DNA of 64,000 bases from Lonicera japonica. Lineage: Eukaryota > Streptophyta > Magnoliopsida > Dipsacales > Caprifoliaceae. Positions 1 through 11,239 of the stretch are shown here, piece by piece. Position 1 is the stretch's first letter. Every line of letters starts with the position of its first letter. The DNA is taken from the NCBI GenBank assembly GCA_021464415.1, contig CM038468.1:40102969-40166968 (forward strand), read 5' to 3'. Under the pieces are notes generated by a model that saw nothing but the letters and a program-made list of their open reading frames with translations, was not told the DNA's origin and ran no database searches. The position numbers and the translations under genes were made by a program.

Positions 1-638
1 GTTTTGTTAGGAAATAGAAATGGCGTTGCTGCTTTCGACATTAAAAACATCATCCCATTGCAGTTTTCATAAATATAAATTTTTCGAAAAATAGTTAAAA
101 ACCGTAGCTAGGATAGTCACTTTTAATTACCTCCACTTAGAAATGGAGCCAAAAATTTATGTGGGGCATCATAAAAATAATAAACTTTTACATTTTTATC
201 ATAATATCTCTATAGATTAGGGTTATCATTAATCAAGTACATATGTGAGTGATATATATTTTTAATTTTTTTGGTTTAAGGGGAAAAGGAAAACAGGCGA
301 GCAACGTCAAAACATAAAAACAAAGAGAAGGAGGAGAGGGCAGTTAAGCTCGGTCATAGGCCACTCTTCTTATATCCTACTCTATTTCTTCTACAATTTC
401 ATTCGGGGAAATAAATATCCTGACTTCTTGTTCGGTTTGTAAGTGATATATATATATATATATATAAAGAAAGATAAAATCGATCAATTTAGTTGAAGAA
501 TCATAAATAAAGCTATATCTATAAACTAGAGGGGGCATTCTCATCTTCCCATGATGCATAGAGAGAAGGATATATAGACATATATGCTTCGGAAGCAAAT
601 TTCAAGAAGGGCATATGCCCCCTCTAGCCCTACCAAGC
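1..638. other. AT-rich intergenic spacer
   Basis: No convincing gene is visible. Open frames are short and low-complexity. It holds a (TA)n microsatellite at about 441-466 and a purine-rich run near 320-345. Confidence 0.6.
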
Positions 639-1532
639 TGTAACAACCCAATCCGACTAGGTCCAAAAATGCGATAAAAATAAATAAAATTCAATTTTAT
701 TTATATATCAAAGTAATTTATAAAAATACAATATTTACAAAATATACACATATCTCTCCTCTAATCAATAAAAATAGTAAATTACACCACGCCCGACTCG
801 CTAGTCAAAACCCGACTCCGTCTCGAGACACCTACGGTATAAAAAAAGAAAAGGGGCAGTACATAACACACAGAAGTGAAAATATTTTATCAACAATAAA
901 ATATTCACAACAACAACCTCGGTAATTCAACAACCGGCCCCATTCACAAATCCCTCTTGGTAACATATTAAAACCTACCCTCCTCACCCACCTCACCACA
1001 TTGAAGCTTCTCTCTAAGCCTTACACGATTGGCTTATTAGGTCTGTTGGCGAGTAAACTTAACCATGTATCAACCAATTTACAACAATGTAGCCCATATC
1101 AATAAATAACACTAAATAACGAGGTCAAACAAATACATCGAGTTCAATTAATGTAATGAATTCAAGAAGAATATAACGTACAAGATAACAAATGAATACT
1201 CTAGAAATTTAGATGTATATTAAGTACAGCCCCTTACCTTAAAAAAAATAACACCAATATATATACCAAACTAATTTTCATAGCCCTCACTTAATAACCC
1301 ACGGCCATGATCTTTATTTCCTCTGTGCATGCCATTTTCCAAATCATAAACAATGCCATACACACACATATATATAGCAAATAGGCTCACAAAACAAAAC
1401 CACCCACCAAGAATTTTGGTGGCCACGTTGCCAAAATGGTGACTCCACCCTTTATATTTTCAAAAAAATGCCACCTAATTACCATCTCATGAATCACCAA
1501 AAATTGCCCCAATTTCCACGTGGATCCACATT

Positions 1533-1568
<36 letters not shown>

Positions 1569-1632
1569 TATATTATTAATATAATTACTAATAATTTTAT
1601 TTTATTTTTTTGAAAAAATACGGGATATCACA
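639..1632. mobile_element. Solo LTR, 994 bp
   Basis: The block starts TGTAACAACCC and ends GGGATATCACA, so it has the TG...CA ends of an LTR. It is flanked on both sides by the 5-bp repeat CAAGC (634-638 and 1633-1637), a matching target-site duplication. No internal coding region or second LTR is present, which is the footprint of LTR-LTR recombination. A CA/TA microsatellite lies at about 1535-1568. The family is not recognised and polarity cannot be set from the sequence. Confidence 0.8.
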
Positions 1633-2110
1633 CAAGCTCTGCCTCTGCCTCTGCCTCCAACCGTCATGTAAAAGTTGACGTGTAAATTCTATGTGCCAAC
1701 TTATGAGTAATTTTATATGAATATAAAAAGTTACATATCAATGTATTAATCACTCATTAGTTAAAATAAAACGTGATATGTTTCTTTTAACTAATAAACA
1801 CATTTGATATGTCATTTTTTATGTTAATTATTTATATCTATCTAGAATTATTGATTAACCTATATTTACACCAAACTAAAAACTTGAAAAAAATGTCAAC
1901 TCCTTGTCATTCAACACCTAATAATATATTAATCTTGATAAAAAGAAATAATAATTAATATTACAACCCATAATAATAATAATAACAATAGCAATGTACA
2001 AAATACATTTATTTTCCTCGTCTCTTCTTGTTGAAACCCTAACCGCATTTTAATGTTTTGGCCTTGATAACCTAGAAACTTGTAATAAAATTCATCAAAC
2101 TGCAAAACAT
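1633..2110. other. AT-rich spacer
   Basis: Nothing coding is seen. It contains an AAT-rich stretch near 1970-1990. Confidence 0.5.
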
Positions 2111-2113
2111 TTA

Positions 2114-2555
2114 GGGCCCGTTTGGTTGCGTAAATTACCTAATTTTAGAATTAGTTAATTTTCGATTGAAGAATTGTGAATTTGCTCATTTATGAATAAT
2201 TTAATTCTAATTCAAATAGTGTTTGGAAAACTTAAACGAGAAACTCCGATTGTTAGAATAAAAACATGTTCTCTATTGTTCTATGTTATTTAAAATTTTG
2301 TCTAGATGCATCAGCATCACGGGTAGAAACTAGATCTTCTCGAAAAATAGAGTTTGAATGAATTATCTAATTTTAGAATTAGGCAATTTCAAGTTTTACT
2401 TGAAATGACTTAATTTGAGTTTTTGTGAATCAACTTGAATGATTATATTTAAAATTGTTCAATTTACACAACCAAACACCAATAAATGAAATTTTTGTAA
2501 ATGATTTAATTGTAAATTATCTAATTCGCAATTTGAAGGACAACCAAAGGGGCCC
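2114..2555. mobile_element. MITE, 442 bp, GGGCCCGTTTGG ends
   Basis: The left end reads GGGCCCGTTTGGTTG and the right end CAACCAAAGGGGCCC, an imperfect terminal inverted repeat. The flanks are TTA on the left and TAA on the right, so only a TA core is shared. The ends resemble Tourist/PIF-Harbinger MITEs, but with imperfect flanks the superfamily stays tentative. It sits beside the truncated kinase fragment at 2630-3029. Confidence 0.65.
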
Positions 2556-2629
2556 TAAGGAATTATTCTTTTGACCATTGATTTGTTAAAGTGTACATAT
2601 TCTTTTTTGGACATCCTGACCAAAAAAGA

Positions 2630-3029
2630 ATTATCGAAATCATTAGAGGCCTATAATATCCCAGCAAGTGAGAATCAATGGCATAGTTTTGCGGAAGGCA
2701 ACGAAGAAGATGCATTAAATTTCTCACTGGAATTTGATTTGTGAAGCTCGCTAAGCTTATAAACAAGAATATTTAGAGTGATTTACAATTGTAACTACAG
2801 ACTCTACAATAGCAATTGTGTTCACGGAACGAAAACCTAATTACCTTTTTTTGTGGCTTAGGAAGCAAATTTAGAGGGTGATTGTTATCAAAGTAGGGAT
2901 AATCATCAACTGCAGCAGAACAAAGAGAGGGAACAAAGAGAGGGAGTAGGGCGTAGTTTTACCTGCCAAGATCAAATGCAGTTGATGGAGAAGAATGATG
3001 AAGAAAATTAGGGAAGTAATCGAAGCCAT
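2630..3029 (-). pseudogene. Truncated CrRLK1L-type receptor kinase, 5' end only
   Basis: On the minus strand an ATG at 3029 opens a hydrophobic signal-peptide-like stretch (MASITSLIFFIILLHQ...) that ends in Ala-Gly at a good splice donor (exon end about 2963). Further on, a second block (about 2760-2640) matches the juxtamembrane start of the kinase exon in the copies at 8.9, 41 and 43 kb, but with stop codons. The homology ends at the residues before the glycine loop, so no kinase domain remains. A MITE (2114-2555) lies just beyond the break. This is a relic of the ectodomain-less receptor-kinase family in this window. Confidence 0.6.
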
Positions 3030-3065
3030 CCTTCTTTGATAATTATTTGCTGATTTTAACCTTTA

Positions 3066-3800
3066 AATGGAATTATCAACACCATCGATCTGAAAAACTG
3101 AATTTTAGTTCTTCATTTATTATCCTTTGCACATACCTTTTAGCTAAATAGGAAATGTACCACTTTTACGACTGAGAGGTTGCCGGTTCGAAAACCATAA
3201 AAGTGAGTTTTACGGCATAATTATAAAATTGAGTATATGAAAGCAAGTCATCAGAGAAGACTAAAGGCTACAGATACGCAGACTCGAGCTCGCTTGAGCT
3301 CGAAAGTTACAGTTTCGAATCTCTATAAGGAACATGCTCAAGCCCCCCACTATCTTTGAAACAAAAATTGCTCATCACCGTGTGGCCAAATGGCAATTTC
3401 ATTTCATTCGTTGGAACAGTAAAAAATTGACTTCCACCGAATGAAGTGGATAATGCAAAAAGGTCGAACTTCACACAGCGGAAAGCCCAGACAAAATTAT
3501 GACCCACAAATTCGTACGAGCGGAAATTATTGTATATTGGGACGGTTCCAAAATCAGAATAAGCTGAATATCCTAAATAACTCTAGTTATTCCAAAAAAC
3601 TGAACATGAAATTGGTAGATAGAGAAACCCAAAAATGGAAACATCAGTAAATAGTTTGAACAAAACTGAAGGATATGTTTTTCCATGTACATACTTCCTT
3701 GTAATTTCACTGCTTGTAGACACATGCTATGACACTCTTTGAAGTCAAAAATCCACACAAACAAATTGATGGACACAATTATAAAACTCAGATTGGTGCG
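3066..3800. other. Spacer, 3' flank of the PTI1-like gene
   Basis: No gene is supported. Part (about 3540-3650) resembles sequence at about 36680-36740, the 3' flank of the paralogous PTI1-like copy, so it belongs to an old segmental duplication. Confidence 0.5.
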
Positions 3801-3809
3801 CTGAAAGAA

Positions 3810-4035
3810 GAAAATGCACCCCTCTTTTGCGGCAGTGCATAGATGATCGGCTAATCAGTTAGCGAATTGGGCTGCTAAGCATGTTCGGTCCTATGGTGAT
3901 TGGGTTTTTAATCCTTGTAATCCTCCCTCTCAGCTGTTGGCTTTGGGAGCTAGGGGTTTAGTTTCTTTAGCTTAGTTGTTGTTTCTCTCCGAGCTTGTTG
4001 CAGGTTTCCTTCTGTCAAAAAAATAAATAAATACA
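3810..4035 (+). mobile_element. LINE 3' end fragment (RNase H tail)
   Basis: One plus-strand frame (about 3848-3975) reads ANQLANWAAKHV followed by a Pro/Leu-rich tail and a stop. This is the usual end of the RNase H-like domain of plant LINE proteins. A short 3' UTR and an A-rich tail (AAAAAAATAAATAAATA, about 4017-4035) follow. It is strongly 5'-truncated and starts abruptly near 3800. The equivalent spacer downstream of the paralogous kinase (36.7-37.0 kb) lacks it. Confidence 0.55.
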
Positions 4036-4278
4036 ACCCAAAAGAATACAACAGCAATGCTGTGAAATGCAACAAAATAGTAAAACGGAAAAGATATGCG
4101 TACCAAGTACCAACACTTCGATCTGTACAAAATGAGTACTGAAGTGCAATAAATATTTGGACCATTATTGATATTACAACCATGTTATGCATTTCGTGTA
4201 CGGTGCATATAGCATTGTCAAAGTAAAGACAGAATAAACACAGCTTTCTGGGATGACTGAAGAAGGGTATCAATGGAT

Positions 4279-6755
4279 TCACAAATGGTTTGTTTCACTG
4301 CGAAGTCCGGGTAAATCATTCAGCAGAGGCCGGAGGGCTTTCACTACAATTCTCATTGCCGGACGGAAAGTAGGTTCATATTGAAGACACAAGGCTGCAA
4401 TAGCAGCCATCTGTTTCGAGTAAATAACATAAGAACAAGTGGACAGGGAAATAGTCAAAATTCAAAAATCGTGAGGTGGACTATTATAATCCATAAATTT
4501 ATTGTATTTATAGAAGAAACTGCACACCCTATTCATTTCATTAGTAGTGTTGCAACAAGATGAATAAATTATAAAAATGCACTCTACATTATTACCTTTG
4601 CAGCTTGCCAGAAAGGGTATTTTCCATGCAATCTAGGGTCAATACATTGCTTCACTTTATCTTCACCAAGTCTTGGAACTGCCTGGTACAATCAACAAGT
4701 GAAGAATCATCTTAGTTTCAAAAAATTCAGTAGATCACAAAACACAAAGTTGGAAAGTAAAGGAAGTAAGCTGCCACTCTATATGGGAGGGGAAAAAAGA
4801 AGTTAGATGAAGCGAGTACCCATAAGACCAGACTCTGTTGTCCAGCTGGCAATGTACGATCAACAGCTTTACGCCCGGTCAACAGTTCCAAGAGGACCAC
4901 TCCAAAGCTGTAGACGTCACTCTCTGAACTCATTTCTCCAGTCATTGCATACCTATAACAGAAAAATTACAGAAATCAGAAGAGTGTGATTATGTTCAGC
5001 CATCTGAACCCAGTAGCATTTTTGTTTTAGCATCAATGCTCTCACTTCTGCTCTAGCTCTCACTCTACTATTCAGTCACCCTCTTACATTAACAGATTGC
5101 CGAAGTTACGAACACATGGGTAGAATTTGCCCCTGAAAACCATGTAAATCATCTATTTTTTTCATGTCAGACTTGGGTTCATAACAGCCGAATTGTAATG
5201 ATAGCCTATTAAAAGCATAGAAGCTTATATGGCTCCAATTTGGGCCAAATACTGGAGATTGGTTGGCAAAAAAATGCTTCAACTTTTTATCTACTTTACT
5301 CGGGGAACCATACCCTGCTTTTTTTCTATTTTCACATTCTTTCTTCATCAATTTTCAACAATCAAGTTTCCAATTTGTGGTTAGCAGACACTTAGATGAT
5401 CAATCTAACTATGATTTGGTTTACCACTAGCAACTTATGTCAAAGATTCAAGAAAAAGCTTACTCTGGAGCAAGATAACCAACCGGTCTAACAAACCGAA
5501 CAGTATAATAAGAAGGTAATGGCAGTTCTTTGTCCAGGGCTTGATTTGAAAATTCAGTATCCGCTATCTTCGCGATGCCATCATTAAAAAGTAAAACATT
5601 GCTGGACCTGATACCGTGATGGATGATATTGGGTGCTGCCTTTTCATGCAAGTATTGAAGTCCTTCTGACGCTCCAACAGCAATTTTAACTCTTTGGGAC
5701 CATGATAGAACTGGATGTGGCTGCAGCCTTTCAATACCTTTTTGTCCTACACCTGCAAATTGAAGCATATCATTTGTACGAACAAGAAGAAAGGACAATA
5801 CCTACTAGTCTACCAACTACTCACAGACACCAGCATGCTGAGCGCTAAACTTGCTCCATTTTTGCACAATTTTTCATACAAACTGACGCAACACCAATCA
5901 GATAAAAGTAAATATAGACAACACATTAAATATGTGACCCTCCGATTCATTTCAGTAAAATTAGAATTTTCCTGGGGAAAAGGAATAGTAGAAGAGAAAA
6001 AAAAAGTAAAATAAAAAGAGCTATATTACACTAGTCGTAAAAATGTATGAAAAATAAGTTAAGTTGAAGAGACAACAAGAAAGAAAAAAATAGACCATAT
6101 ACTACTATGTAAAAACACACAAATCAATGAAAAAGTTACTATCGTGCAGGAATTCAAATAATATTATCAGTGGCGGTGGCCGGAATAAGACTCGTACACA
6201 AAGATTCACAAGGAAAATGCTGACATTGGTTACCATGAAGAATGTCGTGAAGAGATCCATTCGGAGCATACTCATATGCAAGGATACAAAGATCACCATC
6301 AATGCAATAACTAAGTAGCTCAACTACATTTTCATGTTTAAGCCTTGATACCGTAGAAACCTGTTATAAGAAGCATTAAATGACAAAAACGTTAAAGAAA
6401 TTTGTATCTAATGTAGATTTGTTACGCATGAACTTTGGGAGAAGCCCAACCTTGGTTAAAAATTCTTGGACTGGAAATTTATTGGAATCTAACTTTTTGA
6501 TGCATGAAGCCTGCCCCGTTTTCAAGATACCATAGTATAATTTTCCACAAGTACCCTCACAAATCAAAGCTTTTGTACCAAAGTTGTCTGTTATTTCCTT
6601 TAACTCATCTAGCTGAACAGAAGGGATGGCAATTGGCTCAATGTTCACAGCCTGATTGTCATTTGGTGCAGCTACAGTGATTTTTGGTGCCTCTGTATCA
6701 ATTGGTGCAATCACTGTGCCAGTTGCAGCTTCTGTGGCATGATAAACAGCATTAC
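4279..6755 (-). CDS. PTI1-like receptor-like cytoplasmic pseudokinase, exons 2-7
   Basis: RLCK-VIII (PTI1-like) protein in six visible exons: about 6451-6755, 6234-6360, 5464-5752, 4820-4952, 4596-4682 and 4279-4410. All internal junctions have GT-AG and compatible phases, giving about 355 residues without a stop, close to the usual PTI1 length. Seen in order: linker with DTE repeats, [17 protein letters not shown], a degenerate glycine loop ([11 protein letters not shown]), the beta-3 Lys in [20 protein letters not shown], then HHG in place of HRD. ADTE replaces ADFD, LAPE is kept, then [17 protein letters not shown]. Loss of the catalytic Asp predicts a pseudokinase. No in-frame ATG or exon 1 was found: a Copia LTR ends exactly at the exon 2 boundary. 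It may be 5'-broken or start on an unseen upstream exon. Family members signal at the plasma membrane downstream of receptor kinases. Confidence 0.75.
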
Positions 6756-7040
6756 TGTAGTTTTATTTTATATTAGAAAATAAATGAAGAGAAAAGTGAA
6801 GTAAGAGAGTTGTTTACTCCCCCTCACTATATCATCATATACATAATACTCAATTAGGGTTTACATTGTAGAGCAAGATTACCTAAAATTCCTCCCAAGA
6901 GTAAACTTACATAAAAATTGCCTCAAACCCTCTATTTACTAAATACTAACAATAAATCTTAATACTCAACACCCCCCTCATGTTGGAGCATGTTGAACAA
7001 ACATGCCCAACTTGAAACAAATCAACGCCAAAAATGGTAG
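6756..7040 (-). mobile_element. Copia 3' end: LTR plus pol tail, truncated
   Basis: On the minus strand a remnant of a Copia pol C-terminus (KLGMF..., then PT and stop; about 7010-6980) is followed by a polypurine tract (ATGAGGGGGG, 6981-6972) and an LTR starting TGTTGAG at 6971. The LTR ends ...CTACA at 6756, giving 216 bp. The rest of the element is missing: near 7040 the sequence changes to spacer shared with the 42-kb segment. The LTR end touches exon 2 of the PTI1-like gene. Confidence 0.6.
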
Positions 7041-7495
7041 CACAACGAATGTGTAAAAACAAATTGATCTGCTAAGGATCAGATCGATCTGAAATCCAAG
7101 GGAAATCTTGTTCTGCCTTAGATAAACATCTAAGCACTTTGGCAATGTTTGGATACCAACATAGCATGTCCATAAGGAGACTAGATGTTATCCAAACTCT
7201 AAATAAGCAAAACACTAAGTGGATATCAAAACTAAACCAAATTAAAACATTTGATTATGAAAATCCTTTAAGTCAGATTCACTTAACCACCAATAGGATG
7301 TTACATTGCCACCATTACACCTTAGCTTACCATACATAGAGCATTCAGATAAGTTTGGTACGATGAAGTGTTAAAGTTGAAGAAGCTTCTACTTGATCGT
7401 CACCAAAATGGACTCAACATACAACTCAAACACTTCGGTTTTGTCTAACGGAATAAAGCCAACATACTAGCCTTAAAAATTACAACAGTACTATA
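7041..7495. other. Spacer from a segmental duplication
   Basis: No gene. From about 7080 the sequence closely matches 42010-42410 upstream of the second kinase group, marking duplicated DNA. Confidence 0.6.
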
Positions 7496-7895
7496 CAGTG
7501 GCGGACCCAGAAATTTAACCAACTGGGGGCGAAATTCAAAACAAACAAAAATATATTTAAAACACATCAATAACCGAGAACAAATTTAACCACAAACATA
7601 ATCGCATTAATAATAATACTTGTACAATTAAAAGTCTGTTTTATATTTTGAAAGTATTATAGCACGTGCGTCTTAAAATTATTGTAAAAAAGTCTGATAA
7701 TTAAATGAAATCTGATCTCGACAGTGGAAATTGGCAAGTGGGTGGGGTTTGATAATTTTGTTGTTATTACACTTAGGTACCCTCAAATATAAATTTATGC
7801 ACATTCCTTATATTTTTACCCTATATCTATTAAAAAAAATTAAAAGCCAACTGGGGGCAATTGCCCCCATTTGCCCTAGTGTAGGACCGCCCCTG
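7496..7895. mobile_element. hAT-type MITE, 400 bp
   Basis: Ends CAGTGGCGGACC and (inverted) CAGGGGCGGTCC. Perfect 8-bp target duplication GTACTATA at 7488-7495 and 7896-7903. The duplicated segment near 42400-42420 has the same flanks without the insert, so this is a clean empty-site pair. There is no coding capacity. The 8-bp duplication and CA start fit the hAT superfamily. Confidence 0.8.
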
Positions 7896-8899
7896 GTACT
7901 ATATAAACCATGCGTATAATAGTAACGGTACAAAAATTGTTCCCAAAAGTGACTTCTTTCCCCTTTTACTTCCGTTGTGCCAATCCAAAAAGTGAAGAAT
8001 GTATACCTACTCTATACAACAAACCTATCTTCTGAGGTAACTCTCATTGCGTCATTATCTTTCACCTTCTCCTCCTTCGTACCAAACGGATCAATTAGAA
8101 TGGAGGGACAATTGGGATCGATATATAAATAAGATGAAGACATGTATAGTGTTTTCTTTTCCTGTTTCTACTTTTATTATATTTCATGAACTGATTTTAA
8201 GATTTAGCATTCTCTTGGTGGATGGGTTTTATTTTTTTTAAATAGTAGGAATAATTGCATTAAAGTATCATAAATAAAGGGTACAAGTAGGATCGTTATG
8301 TAAATGATGCACATGACAGTTTTGCAAGTTTAGAGATCATTTTCAAATAACATGGCAAGTATAAGGGCTTGCGTGAGTGGTGAATAGCAAATGAAAAATA
8401 TCTACTCTAGTTCTATCATCAGACATGGGTTCCAATATACAAGAAATTAGAATGTTTGCTATCCTGAAATATTTTGTCTTTTTTGAATGATAAGGAGAAC
8501 AAAAAGGTTGGTCAAAAGGAGATGCCATTTTGGAGTTTTATGAATGATTTGTTTGTGTATGCGGGAATTTGAAATTACAAAAGAAATTCTTTCAACCAAG
8601 ATGTGAATTAGGAAAAGGAAAGTACGAGTGATGATAGCACAATAATGTGTTGAAAGAGGTTCATCCAGCCAGCTGCCCGTTTATTCCTTTTAGTCCATCA
8701 TTTATCTCATTGCCTTTTTGAATATTTTTTTAATCAATAACATTAACAAAAAGTCTTTTGATGGATATCTTTTGTAACTGCGATTATAACTGGCAATTAC
8801 CTTACTTCTTAGCTTGAGTATTTTTGTGGAGTAATGCGAATGGATAAGATTTTACAACATGCACGAAGTCAGAAACAAAGAACAGCAAATCAAGCCCAA
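7896..8899. other. Duplicated intergenic spacer downstream of the kinase
   Basis: Non-coding. It is alignable by eye with about 42420-43360, so it was copied together with the kinase gene. A later exon of the kinase gene could lie here, but none can be identified. Confidence 0.5.
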
Positions 8900-10060
8900 T
8901 TAACTCGGTGGTCTATTATTAATATAGAAAGGGCAGAAAAAAAGAAAAATCAGACATTCCAAAAGATTGAATAGTTTGAAATTACCTGATATTGGCCGAG
9001 GTGTGACTGAAAACAATAACCGCAGCTTTTCTGCGTATTCCCTTCTCCGAACATGGAATCCACTGGCAACTTTTGTGCTCTCCTGTAATTTCAAAGCAAG
9101 CTCAAGATCAGCCAGCACCTCAGTCACTGTAGGGCGTTCTTCTGGACGAGCATGCAAGCATCGGTCAGCAATTTTCACAAATGCCAACAAACTACGCGGC
9201 ACGATTTGCGACTTCAAATTGGGATCAATGATTTGCTTAACTATTCCTTTCTTGACGCAGTTGTGCGCCCACCCAGCTAAACCCCATTGGTCCTTAGGTA
9301 GTCTTCGATCCACGGCAAGCCTCCCACACAACACTTCATATAGTACAACCCCAAAGGAGTACACATCGGATTTCCTAGTGAGGCTACCAGTGAAAGCATA
9401 ATCTGGATCCAAATAACCGAACGTGCCTACAACTCTGGTGCTAACATGGGTGTCTGACTGGTTTGCTGGACCAATTTTTGACATCCCAAAATCCGAGATT
9501 TTAGCTGCCCAGTTCTCATCCAACAATATATTTGAACTCTTTATGTCGCGATGAATGACTCTGTGTTGGATACCAGTACCGGTATGAAGGTACTCTAACC
9601 CCCGAGCAGCACCAATACATATTTTAAGGCGCTGCACCCAACTTAGAGGAACATTGTTATTTTCACTAGTACCGATTTTATGCAAATTATCTTCTAGAGT
9701 TCCACGGGCCATATATTCATAAACAAAGATCATTTCATTTTCGCTCTCACAATAACCAATGAGTGAGACGAGGTGACTGTGTCGAAATTTGGATACCATT
9801 AAAATCTCTGTCCAAAACTCAGGCGCACCTTCTTTGGACATAGGCTTCAATCGCTTAATGGCAACAGTATGAGCCCCAGGATTGATTTCCCCTTTGTAAA
9901 CCTTTGCGAACCCCCCTTGGCCAATGATTAGAGAATCATTGAAATCATTTGTGGCTGCTAACATCTCATCAAGCGAAAACCGACGGGATAGATTTTCCGG
10001 CAGCAATGAAGAGGATGGGTTAAATTTCTCACCAGAATTTGATTCCTGAAGTGGATGCAT
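8900..10060 (-). CDS. CrRLK1L/FERONIA-type protein kinase, no ectodomain
   Basis: Ser/Thr receptor-type kinase read from the first in-frame ATG (10060), 386 codons. Counted from that ATG: FSLDEMLAATNDF at about 28-40, glycine loop GQGGFAKVYKG 47-57, beta-3 Lys in VAIKRL (69), HRDIKSSN 170-177, DFG 190-192, GTFGYLDPDY 212-221, [10 protein letters not shown] 231-240 and the subdomain XI Arg in EERPT. All catalytic residues are present. The wording is typical of the CrRLK1L (malectin-like receptor kinase) family, but no malectin domain or transmembrane segment is joined to it. An AG sits directly before the ATG, so this may be a downstream exon. A possible leader exon ends in a donor near 10542. 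A donor-like CAG|GTAATTT at about 8986 could splice out the hydrophobic C-terminal tail. Its paralogue is at 43363-44535. Confidence 0.8.
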   Translation of the reverse strand: MHPLQESNSGEKFNPSSSLLPENLSRRFSLDEMLAATNDFNDSLIIGQGGFAKVYKGEINPGAHTVAIKRLKPMSKEGAPEFWTEILMVSKFRHSHLVSLIGYCESENEMIFVYEYMARGTLEDNLHKIGTSENNNVPLSWVQRLKICIGAARGLEYLHTGTGIQHRVIHRDIKSSNILLDENWAAKISDFGMSKIGPANQSDTHVSTRVVGTFGYLDPDYAFTGSLTRKSDVYSFGVVLYEVLCGRLAVDRRLPKDQWGLAGWAHNCVKKGIVKQIIDPNLKSQIVPRSLLAFVKIADRCLHARPEERPTVTEVLADLELALKLQESTKVASGFHVRRREYAEKLRLLFSVTPRPISGNFKLFNLLECLIFLFFCPFYINNRPPS

Positions 10061-11239
10061 CTTAGAGCATCCACAAGGTTGGTAGATAGGATAAAATTGT
10101 CCTAGAACACTCTGTTGTACAAACAATAGGTAATGGATAACAATAATCTCAACTAAAACTCTATAATAAAGGACAATGGTTTTTAAATCCTAAAAACATA
10201 TATGGGATAAAATATTGGATGGTTTAGAATGTAAGATGTTTAACTAGTTTCCATTATTAAACCTAACTCTTCTCGATCCATTTGGGTCCAAATTGAGGTT
10301 TCAACGACCTAACTCATTTGGTTAAACTAATCCTGCACCATAAAACGCTTGAAAGAAGTAGAATAAATTTAGCATATCATACTTACTTTACTAGTAGCGA
10401 TTGTGTTAAAACTACAAAAATCTAATAGTTGCTTTGGAAGGGAATTGAGAGGTACGGTGATTGTTATCAAAGGAACCATAATAATAATCACAATAATAAT
10501 AATAAGTCGAATAAAGAGAAGAAGAGGGGAATTAAGTTACCTGCTAAGATTAGATTAGAAGTAAATGGCGATGAGTTATTATTATGATCAGAAGATGAAT
10601 AAGAAATAGGGACAGATTATGATGAAGATGATAAAAAAGAAGGGTGCGACTTTGACTTGCTCTTAAAAACTATTATCAGTGGTTGAAGCTTATAAAAACA
10701 ATTCGACAGGTACCTCTCAATTAGACCGCCTACCTCTCAAGCAGACTGATGCGGAAATAATAAATAATCAAATAAAAACAGGTCAACGCTACATCACAAA
10801 AAAGTCATTGATTATCATTTTATCCATTGATAAGCTGCTTGCTTCAAAAGCCACTAGTACAATATGAAGTTACAGAAAACCAAAAAAAAATTCCCCAAAA
10901 TCATTTATCTGTCTCTTACAAAAATGAAAACCTAATTGAAATACATCACATCCAAATGTTCTGATTGTAATAATGCACAAAAAATTCAATCTCCCAAAGC
11001 TTGCTGAAATAGCAAGGGTTAATCACGATACAGAGGAAGAGGGAGACTAACTCTTCCATATGTTTTTCTTTGCCCGAAAACTTTCAATCACTTGCTCCGA
11101 TAAGCAGCTGTCCGGTATATCAGCAGCCATCTCCAATCTCTCGAGCATGTCACCGGCTCGGTTCTTCTATAGCCAGAATCCTTCATTACTCGAAAAAAGA
11201 AAAATCCTTTTGTTGGATAAGTATAATAAAGTTTTAGCA
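10061..11239. other. 5' region and possible leader exon of the kinase; spacer
   Basis: About 10680-10540 (minus strand) is the counterpart of the signal-peptide exon in the related copies and ends in TTAGCAG|GTAACTT, a good donor. No clean start codon is visible. The rest, including an AAT-rich stretch at 10480-10502, shows no gene. Confidence 0.4.

Noticed and set aside
3160..3215. tRNA-like B box (GGTTCGAAAACC)
   Set aside because: No A box at proper spacing and no cloverleaf; at most a SINE scrap.
8967..9401. Plus-strand open frame of 144 codons (also 43370-43876)
   Set aside because: Antisense shadow of the conserved kinase exon; its conservation follows the kinase on the other strand.
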